From: Cadophora sp. MPI-SDFR-AT-0126
Lineage: Eukaryota > Ascomycota > Leotiomycetes > Helotiales > Ploettnerulaceae
NCBI GenBank assembly: GCA_020747065.1
Contig: JAGMVK010000027.1
Span: 310,001 to 374,000, forward strand
Length of the DNA: 64,000 nucleotides
Direction: 5' to 3'
Shown here: positions 1-12,605 of the stretch, one piece after another
Layout of the letters: the number at the start of each line of letters is the position of its first letter
Position numbering within the stretch: the first letter of the stretch is position 1
Position numbers and translations under genes: made by a program
The notes under the pieces: generated by a model
Told to the model about the DNA's origin: nothing
What the model saw: only the letters and a program-made list of their open reading frames with translations
The model's database searches: none

Positions 1-3000
1 CTACTCGATGAACTTAAGATATTACTATAGCTACTACTAGTGTTGCCGACGAACAGTTGGTAGAGCTGCAAATTATAGAGCTACCCCCTTACGAGCCTTA
101 ATACACATCCCCACTGACTACTACGTATTATACTACTCGCTAGGTAGCGTAAAAGGAATACTATAATACTAAATAACTTTAGGGAATTCTTATATATTAA
201 TACCTAATCCTAGAATAAAGAACTTTACTAAAGATAGATATAGCTAAGATTAATACAATAGCTTTTTATTATACCCTTTATTAAAAAGAATTAGAATTCT
301 TTATAATTACACTAAGTAAGATAAATAAGGCTATTAATTAAGTAGTTTAAAAAGCTAAGCTATAGGTATCCCCTGCTAAAGAAGAATTATACAAGAATAT
401 TTTATAAAAGAAGTTTTCTTTCTAATACTAGGAGTATACTGCTATATTCTTAAAGACTACTATTAATGCTTTTCCTAACTCAGTACCGGAATTAGATTAT
501 AAGATTGAGTTAGAAGCTGAAATTAATTACGATTATAGACTGCTATATTAATAGAATAAAGCGGAACTCTAAGTAATAAAAAAATATCTTAAGGAAAATC
601 TTAATAAGGATTTTATTATCCTTAGTTACGCTCTTTTTACTTGCCCTACTTTATTTATTAAGAAACTAAATAGCGGCCTACGCTTTTATATTAATTACTA
701 AAGATTAAATGAAATTATACGGAAAGATTAGTACCTACTACTTTTAATTAATAAAGTCTTTATATATCTTAGATAAGCTAAGGTCTTTACTAAGATTAAT
801 ATTTAAAGTACCTTTTACTATATATAAATGAATCTAATTTTTAAGGAATATACTATATTTTAAATCTGCTATAGAAATTATAAGTATAAGGTTATGCCTT
901 TTGAACTTACTAATGATTCTATAACATTTCAATAATATATAAATAACATTCTCTTTAATTACCTTAATATATTCTATACTACATATTTAAATAATATTAT
1001 TATATATTCTAATAACTCTCTCTAGTATAAAGAACATATTAAAAAAGTCTTGCATTATTTATAGTAATACTATTTCTTAATAGATATCTAAAAAAGTAAA
1101 TTTTATATTAAGAAAATTAAATTCCTTAGGTTTTTTATTATTACTAAAGGAATTAAGATTAACTTAGTAATTATAAAGTGCGTATAAAACTGGACCTCCT
1201 CTACTATAATCTAAGGAATTTAGTCTTTTCTTAGTTTTTGTAATTTTTACTATAAGATTATCTTAAATTATAGTAAGATAACTAAACCCCTAGTAAAGCT
1301 AATAAAAACATTAACTCCTTTTAAGATAATCCTTACCTAACTTACAGCTTTTTAGGACTTAAAGAAAGCTATACTAGTTCTAGAATACCTGAAATATTAC
1401 AATATATTACTAGAAACTTGGATCGAGACTAATACCTTAGATAGAGTAATTGCGGGTGTTTTCTTATAAAAGTACGGAAATAACTAGTACCTAGTCTTGT
1501 TTTTATTAAAAATAATAAGTCCTACCAAACTAAATTACGATATTTATAATAAAGAAATACTAGCAATTATACAATCACTAATCCACTAGTATGCGAAACT
1601 AGTATCTTAATCTAGTCACTAGCGCTTTTAAGTCTTTTTCAATTATAAAGCCTTGGAATACTTCATAACTACTAAGAAGCTTATAAGAAAATAGGTAAGG
1701 TAATTCAAGATTCTAGTAAACTTTTATTTTATAGTAATATACCAGTTAAGTAATCAGAATACTACTACTAATGTATTATTATGCTATAAATAAGACATTG
1801 AAAGCTAGATTAAGATAAAGAATAAATTTCGTACTCATACCTTAATTTACCTAAACTAAATTAATCCCTATATCCTCCGCAAATTAAATCAATTACCTAA
1901 TATTTATACCCTAGTCCCTATAGAGTTTAATGTAAATAAGAAAACAAATCTTATTATAGAATTGATTTATATTAATTGAACTTACAAGGCTCTAATAGTT
2001 CAACGCTAAGAATTATAAGAACCTAATTTATGATACACGCTTTGGAATAACGGACTACTTCTATATAAAGACCGCCTTTAGGTACCTAATATTAATTACC
2101 TTTGTACACAACTGATCCAGTACGTATACGATTAGCTCTTAATAGCCTACCCTAGGAAATCAAAGACTTTTAGGCTTCTTAAGACTAAGTACTATTAGTT
2201 TAGAATACTTAAAAATATTACTAGATTTATTTCTAATTACTTAGCTTATAATTATATTAATTATTAATAAAATAAGATACCTAGCTACTTATATTCTTTA
2301 CTAATCTCAGACTAACTCTAGTAATATCTAATGATAGACTTTAAGAGTGCACTAAAAGATAAGTTTAGGTATAATTTAATATTAATTGTAATAGATTAAT
2401 TCTCTAAAGAAGCTATATTAATTCTATACTACTCTACGTGTACTTCCTGTGATCTAGCTTAACTATTTATTACAAACTACTAGAGATTTAATAGTTCATC
2501 TAAGATAATTGTATCAGATAAAGGATTCTAATTTATTTTATCCTTTTAGCACGAGTTTTATTAGATCCTTAGTATTAAGATTAAACTCTCTACGGCTTAC
2601 TATACTTAGACTAATAGCTAAACCAAAATTATAAATTAGTACCTAAATCAAAGACTTTATTCCTTTATAAACTACTACTAAAACAACTAATCCGAGCTCC
2701 TACTAATAATAAACTACGCTTAATTAACGCTACTCTATAAGTTACTAAGCATATCTCTTTACTAGTTCAAGTATAGATATAAGCCGCGTATAAGCTAGGA
2801 CTAGGATAGACTACAACCTAAGCCAAAACTTATAATTATTGAAAAGCTAAATATTACTAAGGCTTAGACCTTTATAAAACAATATAAAACAGTATAGAAG
2901 AAAGTTAGATAATTCTTGAAAGACTAGTAGGAAAAGAAATAGTAAGATATAAATAAGTCTTACTAAGAGGTCAATTAAGAAATAAGAAACTAGGTCTAAG

Positions 3001-3560
3001 TAATTACTAAGAACTGGAAAACCTACTAATTAAAAAAGAAGCTAAATAACTAATAAACTAGCTCCTATTGAGTTCTATAGAAAGAAGGTTACTCCTATTA
3101 ATTAGACTTACCTAAATCTATTAAGGTTCATTTAGTATTCTCCGCGGATAAGCTATAGCATTATAATAATAACTCTTTATTAAGCTAGATCTAAGTAAAT
3201 TAAAAAGAAATAATTACTATAGATATAAAACAAAAATAGGAAGTTCAGGATATTTTAGATATTTGCTTTAAATAGAATAGTATATTATACTACTAGGCTT
3301 ATTAAAAAGGACTTGATCTAGACCTCGAATTCTACCTTACTACCGACTTTTATACCTACTTATATAAGCTTAGAAATTTCTATTAGATAAATTCTATACT
3401 CTTAGGTCTACTAAAGCTCTTAAAGTATTGAATTATAGTATAAGAATTCAAAAATAATAGTACTTATAAAAAACTAAAGAATAATATAATTATAGTATTA
3501 AAAGTATAAAAGCAATTCTTTCATAGCTTAGGAATAAGCCTTTCTTAAAGGGGGGAGTAA
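1..3560 (+). mobile_element. Gypsy-type LTR retrotransposon relic with chromodomain, RIP-degraded
   Basis: No open frame survives, but motifs of a Ty3/Gypsy polyprotein can be read through stops in order on the + strand. The reverse transcriptase box reads YLNNIIIYS near 985-1010, where the family has YLDDILIYS, so both Asp are changed to Asn by G-to-A. An RNase H segment (NYDIYNKEILAI) lies near 1532-1570, followed by YFITTK near 1650. A chromodomain-like stretch (KGLDLDLEFYL) lies near 3310-3350. A purine tract AAAGGGGGGAG ends near 3560, as expected just before a 3' LTR. The element runs off the left edge, so its 5' part is not visible. Stops are mostly TAG/TAA at Gln or Trp positions, typical of RIP. 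Its identity as Gypsy/chromovirus is secure; the boundaries are approximate. Confidence 0.75.
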
Positions 3561-3850
3561 TATAATAAATAGACCGCGTAGTTATATATGTATCGTAGAT
3601 TACAGGACCTAAGAGTTATAAGATTAGGTAAGGTGACTGAATACGATATTACGATAGGACTAGCGGCTGCACTCTTTATACTTAAACTCGAGGCTTTTTT
3701 TAAAACCTCTTTTCTTCTTGTCTTTTCTACTTTGTATTGTAGCTATTAATGAACTTCCGTTGAGCCGTCACAGACTTACTAAGGCTAAGATCTTTACTTA
3801 ACTTAACCTAAGAGGCGCGTATAACTTTATTAAGATAATTAAAAGGGAAA
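3561..3850 (+). repeat. Possible 3' LTR of the first Gypsy relic
   Basis: This segment follows the polypurine tract directly and is richer in GC than its surroundings. That fits an LTR, which begins just after the tract. It holds a pyrimidine-rich stretch near 3690-3735. I could not find a second copy in the window, so both ends are guesses. Confidence 0.35.
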
Positions 3851-6186
3851 AAGAAAAAATAGTATTTTATATATATTTCAGATATTACAAGTATATAATT
3901 ATACTCTTTAGCCTAATTAATGTACTAGCTATATTTTAGTGCCTAATTAATAATGTTTTAGAGCTATACTTAAATATAATTTATATATATTACTTAGATA
4001 ATATACTTATTTATTCTAAAAATAAGAAGTAGTATAAAAAAGATATAATAATTATTCTTAAGTAATTAAAAGTTATATATATACTTCTAAAACTAAAGAA
4101 GTATAATTAGTATATAGGCGAGGTTCTCTTTCTTAGTTATATAATTACTACTACTAGATTAGCTATAGATTCTAAAAAAAAATTAAAGTAATTAAAGAGT
4201 AAAGTAGACTTATAAATATTAAGAAGATATAGTCTTTTCTTAGATTTACTAATTTCTATAAGCGACTTATTAAAGATTACTTAAAAATCGTAAGACTACT
4301 TATAGAGCTAATCTATAAGAATAAGGAGTTCTATTAATCTGATAAAGCCTAGGCCGCTTTTAAGGCACTTAAGGCCGCTTTTATTAAGGAACTAGTACTG
4401 ACTGCCTTTACTTTTAATAAAGAAATATATATAAAGATAAATTCTTTAGATTACGCTATTAGCGCTATACTTAGCTAATTAAGTAAAGACGAGAGATAAT
4501 AATCTATTATATACTATTTACGAAAGTTATTACCGGCAGAGCTTAATTACGATATCTACGATAAAGAACTGCTAGTAATAGTAGATACTATACGTGAATA
4601 GAAGGTCTATCTTAAGAGCACTATTTATAAGATATAAGTTTTAATAGATTATAAGAATCTTATTTATTTTACTACTACTAAGGAACTTAATTAATAATAA
4701 GTTCGCTAGTATAAAATACTTTTTATTATTAAATTATAGATTTCTTATATTAAGGGAATAGAAAATACTAAAGCTGATATTTTAAGTAGGAAATTAAAGT
4801 ATCTTATAAATAAGACTTATAAATTATATACTATATTATAAAAGAATAGTAATTCGTTAGTTATAAATAATAAATAACTAGTAGTAATTAGCTACTAACC
4901 TGAAAAAACCTAGGAAAGTTATACTAATAACTTAGTTATAGCTAAGTAGAAGAAGTACTTAAGTAAAGGATTCTTCTTTATACTTTAAGGAATACTTCTT
5001 TATTAAGAACGAATTTATATTCTAATATAGAACTAAAATAAGTTTATTAAGTAATAGTATAAGCTATTAGTTTATAAGTACTAAGGAATTACTAAGATAT
5101 TATTTAAGCTCTTTAGAGAATACTACTTCTTAGGTATAAGGAAAGTAGTTAAGAATATAATATTATTATATAATATATATATTTAGAATAAAGCTTTCTA
5201 CTATACCTTATATAAGCTTATAAAGTTACTTAATATACTACCTTAATTATAGAAGTTAATTACTTTAGACTTCGTAATTAAATTACTATTTTCTAAAAAT
5301 CTAGCTATAAGTATTAAGTATAACTTAATTTATATTATAATAAATAAGTTTACTAAGTATATATATATATAGTACTAGTACTAGGAACTTAAGATATATT
5401 TACTATAGTATAAGTATTTCTATAAATAATCTTTATAAATTACAGAATACTAGATAAGATTATCTTAGATAAAGATAAACTTTTTACTTTAAAATTCTAA
5501 AAGACTCTAATTGTACTCTTAGAAATAAAATAGAAGATATTAATAACTTTCTACTTCTAGATAAATATATAAATAAAGTAAATTAATTAAATAATGGAAA
5601 TCTATCTTTATTATTACGTGAGCTATAAATAAAATAACTAGGTATAACTGCTTCTATTTACTTAGTTTATATATAATAGTATAAATCAGGAGATTATTAG
5701 AGTATTACTATTCTATATAAACTACGAGTATAATATAATAGTATATAATATATTAATCGTCGGTTAAGGGATCGCGTAGGAAGCTATACTATAAGGAGAT
5801 AAGCTAAAGTAGTTCTATAAAGAATTATTAGCTAATATTCTCTTTATTATATAGAGATCTGTAATCTACTATAATAAAAAGCGTAGTATAAGACTAATAC
5901 TAAAAAAGAAGAATAAAGTCTATTTACTTAAAAAGAATATTATAATAAAATAATTAAATTATAAGTTAAATTATAAGAAGCTAAAACTATTTAAAATTAC
6001 TAAACTTAAAGGATTAGTTAATTACTAACTAGTACTTCTAAAAACTATAAATATATAACTAGTATTTTACGTATTTCTTCTTAAACTAGTACTACTAAGA
6101 GCGCTATCTACCTTTATTATAGAAATATAATTAATTAACTTAAGTACTAAATATAAAGTAGAAGCTATACTTAATTATTAGAACTT
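3851..6186 (+). mobile_element. Second Gypsy-type retrotransposon relic, RIP-degraded
   Basis: A second pol remnant follows in the same orientation. Near 3988-4047 the reverse transcriptase box reads YYLDNILIYSKNKK (one Asp changed to Asn). An RNase H region near 4530-4700 contains NYDIYDKELLAIV, then a YFTTTKELN-like segment. A conserved NTKADILSRK motif, the usual end of RNase H in Gypsy elements, lies near 4765-4797. An integrase-like tail may reach about 6.1 kb but I cannot resolve it. All frames are interrupted by TAG/TAA. It is distinct from the first relic because RT and RNase H occur twice in tandem order. No LTR was identified. Confidence 0.7.
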
Positions 6187-6194
6187 CTATCCCC

Positions 6195-8227
6195 TTAAGC
6201 GGTGAAACGACTTTTAGCGTCTTAGCGGGTTCCCCACTAAAATTAAGGGTAAACAAAACTGTAAATAATAGAAATATTAATTATTATTTACTACTCAAAA
6301 TGCTACGTAAAGCTATAAAAAACGTTATAGCTAATTCAACTAATCCTGTAATTACTTAGCTCGACTTACTACTTAAAGAGTAAGTTAGTATAGGTTTTAT
6401 ATCTATAGATTTACCCTACTTTTCCCTCTTAATTTCCCTTCCTTCGGGTATTACTCCTATTAACGCCTAAGAGTTATTTTTAATGTTTTTTTCTAAAGAA
6501 TAAATCTAAATTATTTACAAGAACATAAATCAGTATATAAAGCTTAAAATTTAAGTTTAAATTAATAATCCAGAGCTTAGTTCGTATACCCAGATATACC
6601 TCTAGCGCCCTATAACTATACCTAAAGCATATAAATACCTCGGTATTTATATATATATAGAAATCTATTAAGAGAATTAAGTAAAGGACTATTGGAAATT
6701 AGGGAGTAATTAGTAGCTAGATTATCTGATTTCAAGTATTATAAGCCTTTAATAATACGAATTAATCTATATCTCGTAGCGCCTTTATATAGCAGATCCG
6801 GATCATATTTTCAGAGCTATTTTTAATTAAGTAAGGCTCTATTTCCTGTACTTAAGTACTTTATTAATTCTAGGAATAATTAAAGCCTTTAAATACTTAT
6901 ATTTAAGAAGTATCTTAAGTCTCGTAGATCCCTGGATAAGACGTTACAATTAATGAATCTATGATCCGGTTCTAGGGCCGCTCTTTTAATATAATAAAAG
7001 TGCCTGGAAAACTAATTAATTAAGGCTATAAGATATAAGTCCTTACGTAATAAGGCTTCTTTTTACACTAGGTTTTTTTATAGAAAAGGGAAGAAAACAA
7101 ATGATCCGGATATATTATAAGACTCTTAGGATATTCCCTAACCTAAGGAATTCGGTACTAATTTAGTATCCGCTGTTTATACTTACCTTATAAAGAGGCT
7201 TCTAAATTAAAGTAAAGGCTTCCTTACTTATTTAGATAATCTCTTTACAAGTACTAAGCTCTTAAAATATAGTAGAGAACGTAAGTAAAGTGCTATTAGT
7301 ACCTATACTATAAATTCTAGTATTTTAAAGCAATTTAGAAATATAAAAGTAGAGAATAAGAAAAAAGATTAGATTCCCTAAGATATACTTTATATAAAAG
7401 TAATTAAAAATAACTTAATTAATATAATAGCGTGAAAAGACAACGCTTTAGTACTCTTACTATTTACCTTTATTAATTCTAAGAGTATAGTAGAGAGGCT
7501 CCGGAAACGCCCTTCTAAGACCTTTTTTATAATTAAGATATCTCGGAAGCCCTTTAGACCTAATTCTTATACTATACTTCTAATTCCTAAGTACAAAGAC
7601 AAATATAACTACTAAATAAGTGCTATTGATTAAGGAAATTAACTTAAGAGATTAAATACTCTTAAAAAGCTTTATTAGAGGAGTAGCTACTAATCTCTCG
7701 TTATATAGCTACTTAATACAGCTTTTACAAATACTTACCTATTAAGTCTATACTCTTAAATACTTTTAAAAGAGAAATAGACTAATTAAACAGCCTTTAG
7801 AATAGAAGTTCTTAGCTACTATTTTATCTTTATTAAGAAAAATCGTAGGAAATATAAATCAGCCTTAATTTCCACTATTAAAGAGCTTAAAGGGGCTAGC
7901 TAGGAGACTAAATATATACTTAAATATTTTAAAAGAAAAGGAAATTACGTAATATACGTAAAAGAGGAGGTTCTTTTAAAGATAAGGAGGAAAGTACTTA
8001 AGGAGCTTTCTATAAATATACTAGTAAATTAAGGGGGATTCGGATACCGGAAAAGCTTAATATTTAACTATAAACTCTGTATAATTATACTCTATAAAGA
8101 TAGCACTTGCTTTGCCTAGTATTATAATCAATTATAGAGGTGTTATAGTGTTTCTTTAAATCCTCTTAATTTTTAGTAAGGATTTCTAATGCTAAGACGC
8201 TAAAAGGCGAAGCGAATCACCGCTTAA
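6195..8227 (+). mobile_element. piggyBac-like DNA transposon relic flanked by TTAA
   Basis: The ends form an inverted repeat: CCCCTTAAGCGGTGA at 6191 and its complement ending at 8231, with a second matched stretch CTTTTAGCGTCTTAGC further in. TTAA sits at both ends (6195-6198 and 8224-8227), the target duplication of piggyBac elements. A transposase remnant reads on the + strand near 7585-7740 with stops: YNY*ISAID*GN*L followed by LLNTAFTNTYLLS. This matches the conserved C-terminal part of piggyBac transposases (YN-x-M-x-x-VD-x-x-DQL, then a hydrophobic segment). A lysine-rich coding-like stretch follows to about 8.0 kb. Stops fall at Gln or Trp positions and one Asp reads Asn, consistent with RIP. 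A Tc1-like element with TA duplication is the alternative, but the transposase motif favours piggyBac. Confidence 0.55.
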
Positions 8228-9452
8228 GGGGATAGTAAGATAAGATACTTAATTAAGTAAAAGAGATACTTATAATTAGAAAATACTTAGGAATCTAAGT
8301 CTAATCTTTGTTACTTTAAGCTATTCTAAAACTTTTATTTATAAAACCTAGATTTATTTAAAAGGAATCCTTAAAATTAAGTAATATCTTATTAATTAGT
8401 AGAAATATAGAAGAGTTATTAGTAGAGGATAATATAAGTAATTAAGTAGTAAAAGCTTATTTCTTCTTTTCTACTATTTCTTATACTTTTACTTTCTTTA
8501 ACTTATTTATATTCTTTAGCTTATAATAAAGTATTTCTACTTCTTATTTCCCTAAGAACTTATACTAATATATAAAGCGATTTAAATAGCTTTTAGCTAT
8601 AAGTATAACCTTTATATATTACTTACGAGTCTTATATTTTATAGTATATATAGCTTACTCTTTCTCTTCTAATTTTTATTCTACTCTCTCTAAAGCTTTT
8701 TAATTACTTATTATAAGTATTTTAATATTATATTTTCTTTTTATATAAGTATATTCTAAATAGCAAGTTAAGCTAAAAGTATTTAATATAATATATATCT
8801 TTTTATTTTTCTTATAAAAAGAATAAAATATAGTTTTAATTTTAAAGAACTTAATTTTATTAAAAAAGACTAGGTATTTACGAATTTTCTTATATTAATT
8901 AAGGGGTATAATAGAAAGAGAAGATAATTATAAGCTATTATTAATATTTCCGTTAGTATATTTAAGCGTAGGAATTATACTAAGTAAAAAAGGGGATAGT
9001 ATTACAGATTACTCTTAGGAGCTCGCTGAGCCCTTAGAAGAGAATATTCTTAAAGTAAGTATATTCCTAAGAGCTAAGTGATTTCTAGAAGTAAAGCTTA
9101 TAAAAACTAATAAAAGTCTAGGAAATATATAGTACTTAGTATTTTATTATAATAATATTATATAATATAATAAATTAGCTATAAGTTTTTATATTCAAAT
9201 TATATAATAGATCTAAAGATCTTATTAAATCTTTAAGATTTAAAGATCTTAAGAAATTTAAGAAAAATAAAAGCTTTATAAAAGACTAGTATATCTACTA
9301 TTAGATAAGAGCTTTATACTTAACTTAAAATAGTATTCTTACTTAGTACTAGTAATTATCTTTAATTATCTATATAATACACTTACTTCTTAATTATTAG
9401 AAATTAACCTTAACCCTCTGTATTTATAATAAGTAAATATCGGACTATTACA

Positions 9453-9490
9453 GTTTAGCGCTTAAGCAGTCGATGTCTCAAGCGCTAAAC
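9453..9490. repeat. 11-bp inverted repeat (hairpin)
   Basis: GTTTAGCGCTT at 9453-9463 and its exact complement at 9480-9490 are separated by 16 nt. It is GC-richer than the surroundings and could be a collapsed transposon end pair. No function can be assigned. Confidence 0.6.
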
Positions 9491-9828
9491 TTATAAGAGT
9501 CAGTTCGTAATCACTAAACGCCTTGTCTAAAACTTCTAGTCTAGCTAAATAAGCAATTACATCTATTAGATTCCAGAGCTTAGCCTAAGACTCAGATAGA
9601 TATAGCACCTTTTTCTATGTTTCTTATATATCGTAGAGTAAGAATAGTAGATTAATCTAGATATATCTATCTAATGTAATAGTTTCCTATACTTGATCTT
9701 CTATTTCTCTTCTTAAAATACTAAGCTCTCTTACTTAGAGTATAATAGCTCTAAGCTTATCTTAAGCTAGATAGTTCGTATTAATATTCCTAGTAAAGAT
9801 AATAAAGATATACTAAGTCTTATAGATA

Positions 9829-9889
9829 CTATTTTTCTATTTTTCTATTTTTTTATTTTTCTATTTTTCTATTTTTATATTTTTATATT
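9829..9889 (+). repeat. CTATTTTT simple repeat
   Basis: About seven near-copies of CTATTTTT lie in tandem. It is low-complexity sequence with no coding potential. Confidence 0.7.
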
Positions 9890-10109
9890 AATATATTAGG
9901 CGAATTCGAGGTATATTAATATAAGGAGACTCGGATAGAGCTGTCTAGTATTACCTAGAGAGTATTATCGTTACTATAAGCTACTTCAGGAGTGAATATT
10001 ATATTACAGATAATAGAGATAAATCTTACGTAATCTATAAGAATTCCTTTAGATTAAGAAGAAGTTATAATATAGTTTTTTATTAATATTAATACGATAA
10101 GAGAGCTAT

Positions 10110-10384
10110 TATGGAGGGGAAGACCTCAATCTCCATATAATAAGAGAGTAGTAAATATATAGTGCATAAGGTGTGAGGTTTATAAAATAATAGATAGATA
10201 GAATTAAAAGATATTATATATCTAAAGAGTACGAATTATTAAGTGAAGAAAGAAGTGTAAAACCTATTAGAGGGAAAAGAGCTATTATTATTATTTTTAA
10301 TTTCTTAAGGAGATCTTAGCTTAAGTATAATATTAAGTGTATAAGTTAGGTAATAAAAGTATACTAAAGCTGATCTCTATTATA
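10110..10384 (-). repeat. 3' LTR of the minus-strand Gypsy element
   Basis: It is a degraded copy of the same repeat found at 21,957-22,231 and, best preserved, at 34,481-34,756. Differences are nearly all C/T and G/A transitions. The polypurine tract lies just inside it. Confidence 0.7.
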
Positions 10385-12383
10385 TACATCCCCTTCTTTA
10401 AAAACTCGCCCTTAAGTATTATAGTAAATAAATATAATAGAGCTAAGCTATTTCTAAAAGTATTAAATCTCTAGAAGTAAAAGTAGAGGTTTATAGTGTA
10501 GAAGTAATATTAAAGTTATATAAGGCCTGAACTATTATTAATCTTAGTAAAATTATAAATAAAGGTTTACTTAACTTACTTTTATAAGATTATTCCCTAC
10601 TATAATACCTCTATTTTCTTCCTTAATATTTATAATTATAATACTTCTATTATCTTCTTCCTTCTCTTTACTTAATAAGCTCTATAATTCTTTTTAAAGC
10701 TAAGTGGGAAGCTTCCTTATTCTTTCTTACTACTATACGTATTCCCTTAGTAATAAAGACTAAGTTATAGTTATTTTTCCCCTTTAAGAGCTTACTTCTA
10801 AGAGTAAATAACCTTAAAGAAGGTTATAGGAGTAACGCTACTCTCTCTCTACTTAAGGTAAGTATAGAACTTTATTACTCTTCTATTCTAATCTTTCTCT
10901 TTCTAATCTTATAATTTTAAAATTAGGCTTAAGATTAAAACTAATAATCTCTAGTACTTAACTTAAGCTAAGCGACTTTAAGCTCTTTAATCTTTATTAA
11001 TTATACCTCCCTCTCTTTATATAACTCTTATATACTAGAACCTTATACTAAAGCCTTAACTTATAAGCTTTAGAATATAGCTCTTTAAGTTAGAGACGCT
11101 ATTTTCTTTAATTAAGCTAAGTTAATTTCTTTACTTTTATTTCTCTTCTATTAACTACCTTATGTATAAACTAGATCTCTATATTAACTTATACTAACTT
11201 TCTATAAAGGTCTCTGCCTTTTTAATAAACTTAGTAATATTAGAGCTTCTTTAGGTAAGGTTTCTTTCCTCCGTATTATATCTTTAATTATACTATTACT
11301 TTTTTAGGCTTAGACCTTAATTACTTTACCTTATAATAGTCTCTTACTTTACTATAATAAATATCTCTTAAGGAAGGGGCTCTTTAAGTTATTTAGTAAG
11401 TTTTTATCCTTTCTTCTTTCTGAAATATATTAATTTTAGTAATATCTTTATAAGTTCCACTGTATAACCTTCGATCTAAAGCGCTTAAGTATATAATTAT
11501 TAATTCTATCTTATATAACTAAGTTCTCTCTTCTAACTCCCTTACTCTTTACTTCCTTACTAAATTAATATTACTGCTAACCTCCTGGTACTAGTGATTA
11601 GGATATATTTAATTTAGTGATTTCTCTTTTATACCTAGTAATAGTTTCTTGCCTTATTATTATAGATATATACTTTAAGTATATATATACTTATAGGATT
11701 AGAGGTTTAGATAGCTAGTAGGAAGGCTGATATATTAAAGAAGGTAAAGACTATTAGATTCTTACTAAGGTAATAGGGGTTACTAAGACTATCTTTACTA
11801 TTAAGTATCTTCTCTTAGTTTTAAGATTTTCTTATTAGAATATAAGACTTATTAAGTTACTAAAGGAGTTTACTAATATCTTAGAGAGTAAGGATTATTA
11901 TAAAGACTTAAGAATAATAGAAGTTATTCTTATTTTTAAATACTATTAAGGCTTTTCCTTAATTAACGTTTAGTTATAGTGATTTTTATTTAATATAAAG
12001 GTTATTTACTATAAAGGGTATCCGCTAAAAGTAAGCTTAACTCTCCTGCCTTTAAAGTATAAGTATAGTATACTAGAGGGTAATAGCTATTATAGGTTTA
12101 TTTGCTTTTTAGTCCAGTAATAATCTTAGGTATATCTAATAGCTTCTAAAAGATGTATAGGTCTATTATTAACTCTATTATCTTAAGGACTAGCTAGTTA
12201 GAGCTTTTAATTTAGGTTACTTATTTTAATAGAGGTACTTTAAGTATATTATATAGGCTCGCGGATTTTAATTTTATTATACTATATTTATACTTCTTAT
12301 ATTAATACTCTTGCTAATACTTAGGTTGCGATAGACTTTGTGAATTATATTCTTTTTATCTGCTTCTCTTTAAGAGAGTAAAG

Positions 12384-12605
12384 TGTAACGTTGAAGTGAC
12401 GGAAGTGCTGGAAATAGGGGTACTCAGGTTTAGCCGGAATATTACCGGACGGAAGCCGGACCAGATTCGTGTATATATAGGACCGCTCCCCCTGTGAGGG
12501 CTCCTTACCTTCTTGTTTCCTTCGTACCAGACCTATAATATTACTATTTGCCTACCCTCTTGCTCCTATACTTGATACTGCACTTAGTAATATTGCGTCG
12601 TTACA
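12384..12605. repeat. Nested solo LTR with exact 5-bp target duplication
   Basis: A 222-bp unit starts TGTAACG and ends CGTTACA, a TG...CA pair with 7-bp perfect inverted ends. It is flanked on both sides by the exact duplication TAAAG (12,379-12,383 and 12,606-12,610). Its GC content is far higher than the surrounding RIP-degraded element. This is the expected form of a solo LTR left by recombination between the LTRs of a younger element. Confidence 0.8.

Larger units (their letters stand above)
8232..10109. other. AT-rich RIP-degraded stretch without a gene
   Basis: There are dense stops in all frames and no recognisable coding motif. It contains a short hairpin and a T-rich simple repeat, listed separately. 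Confidence 0.6.
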
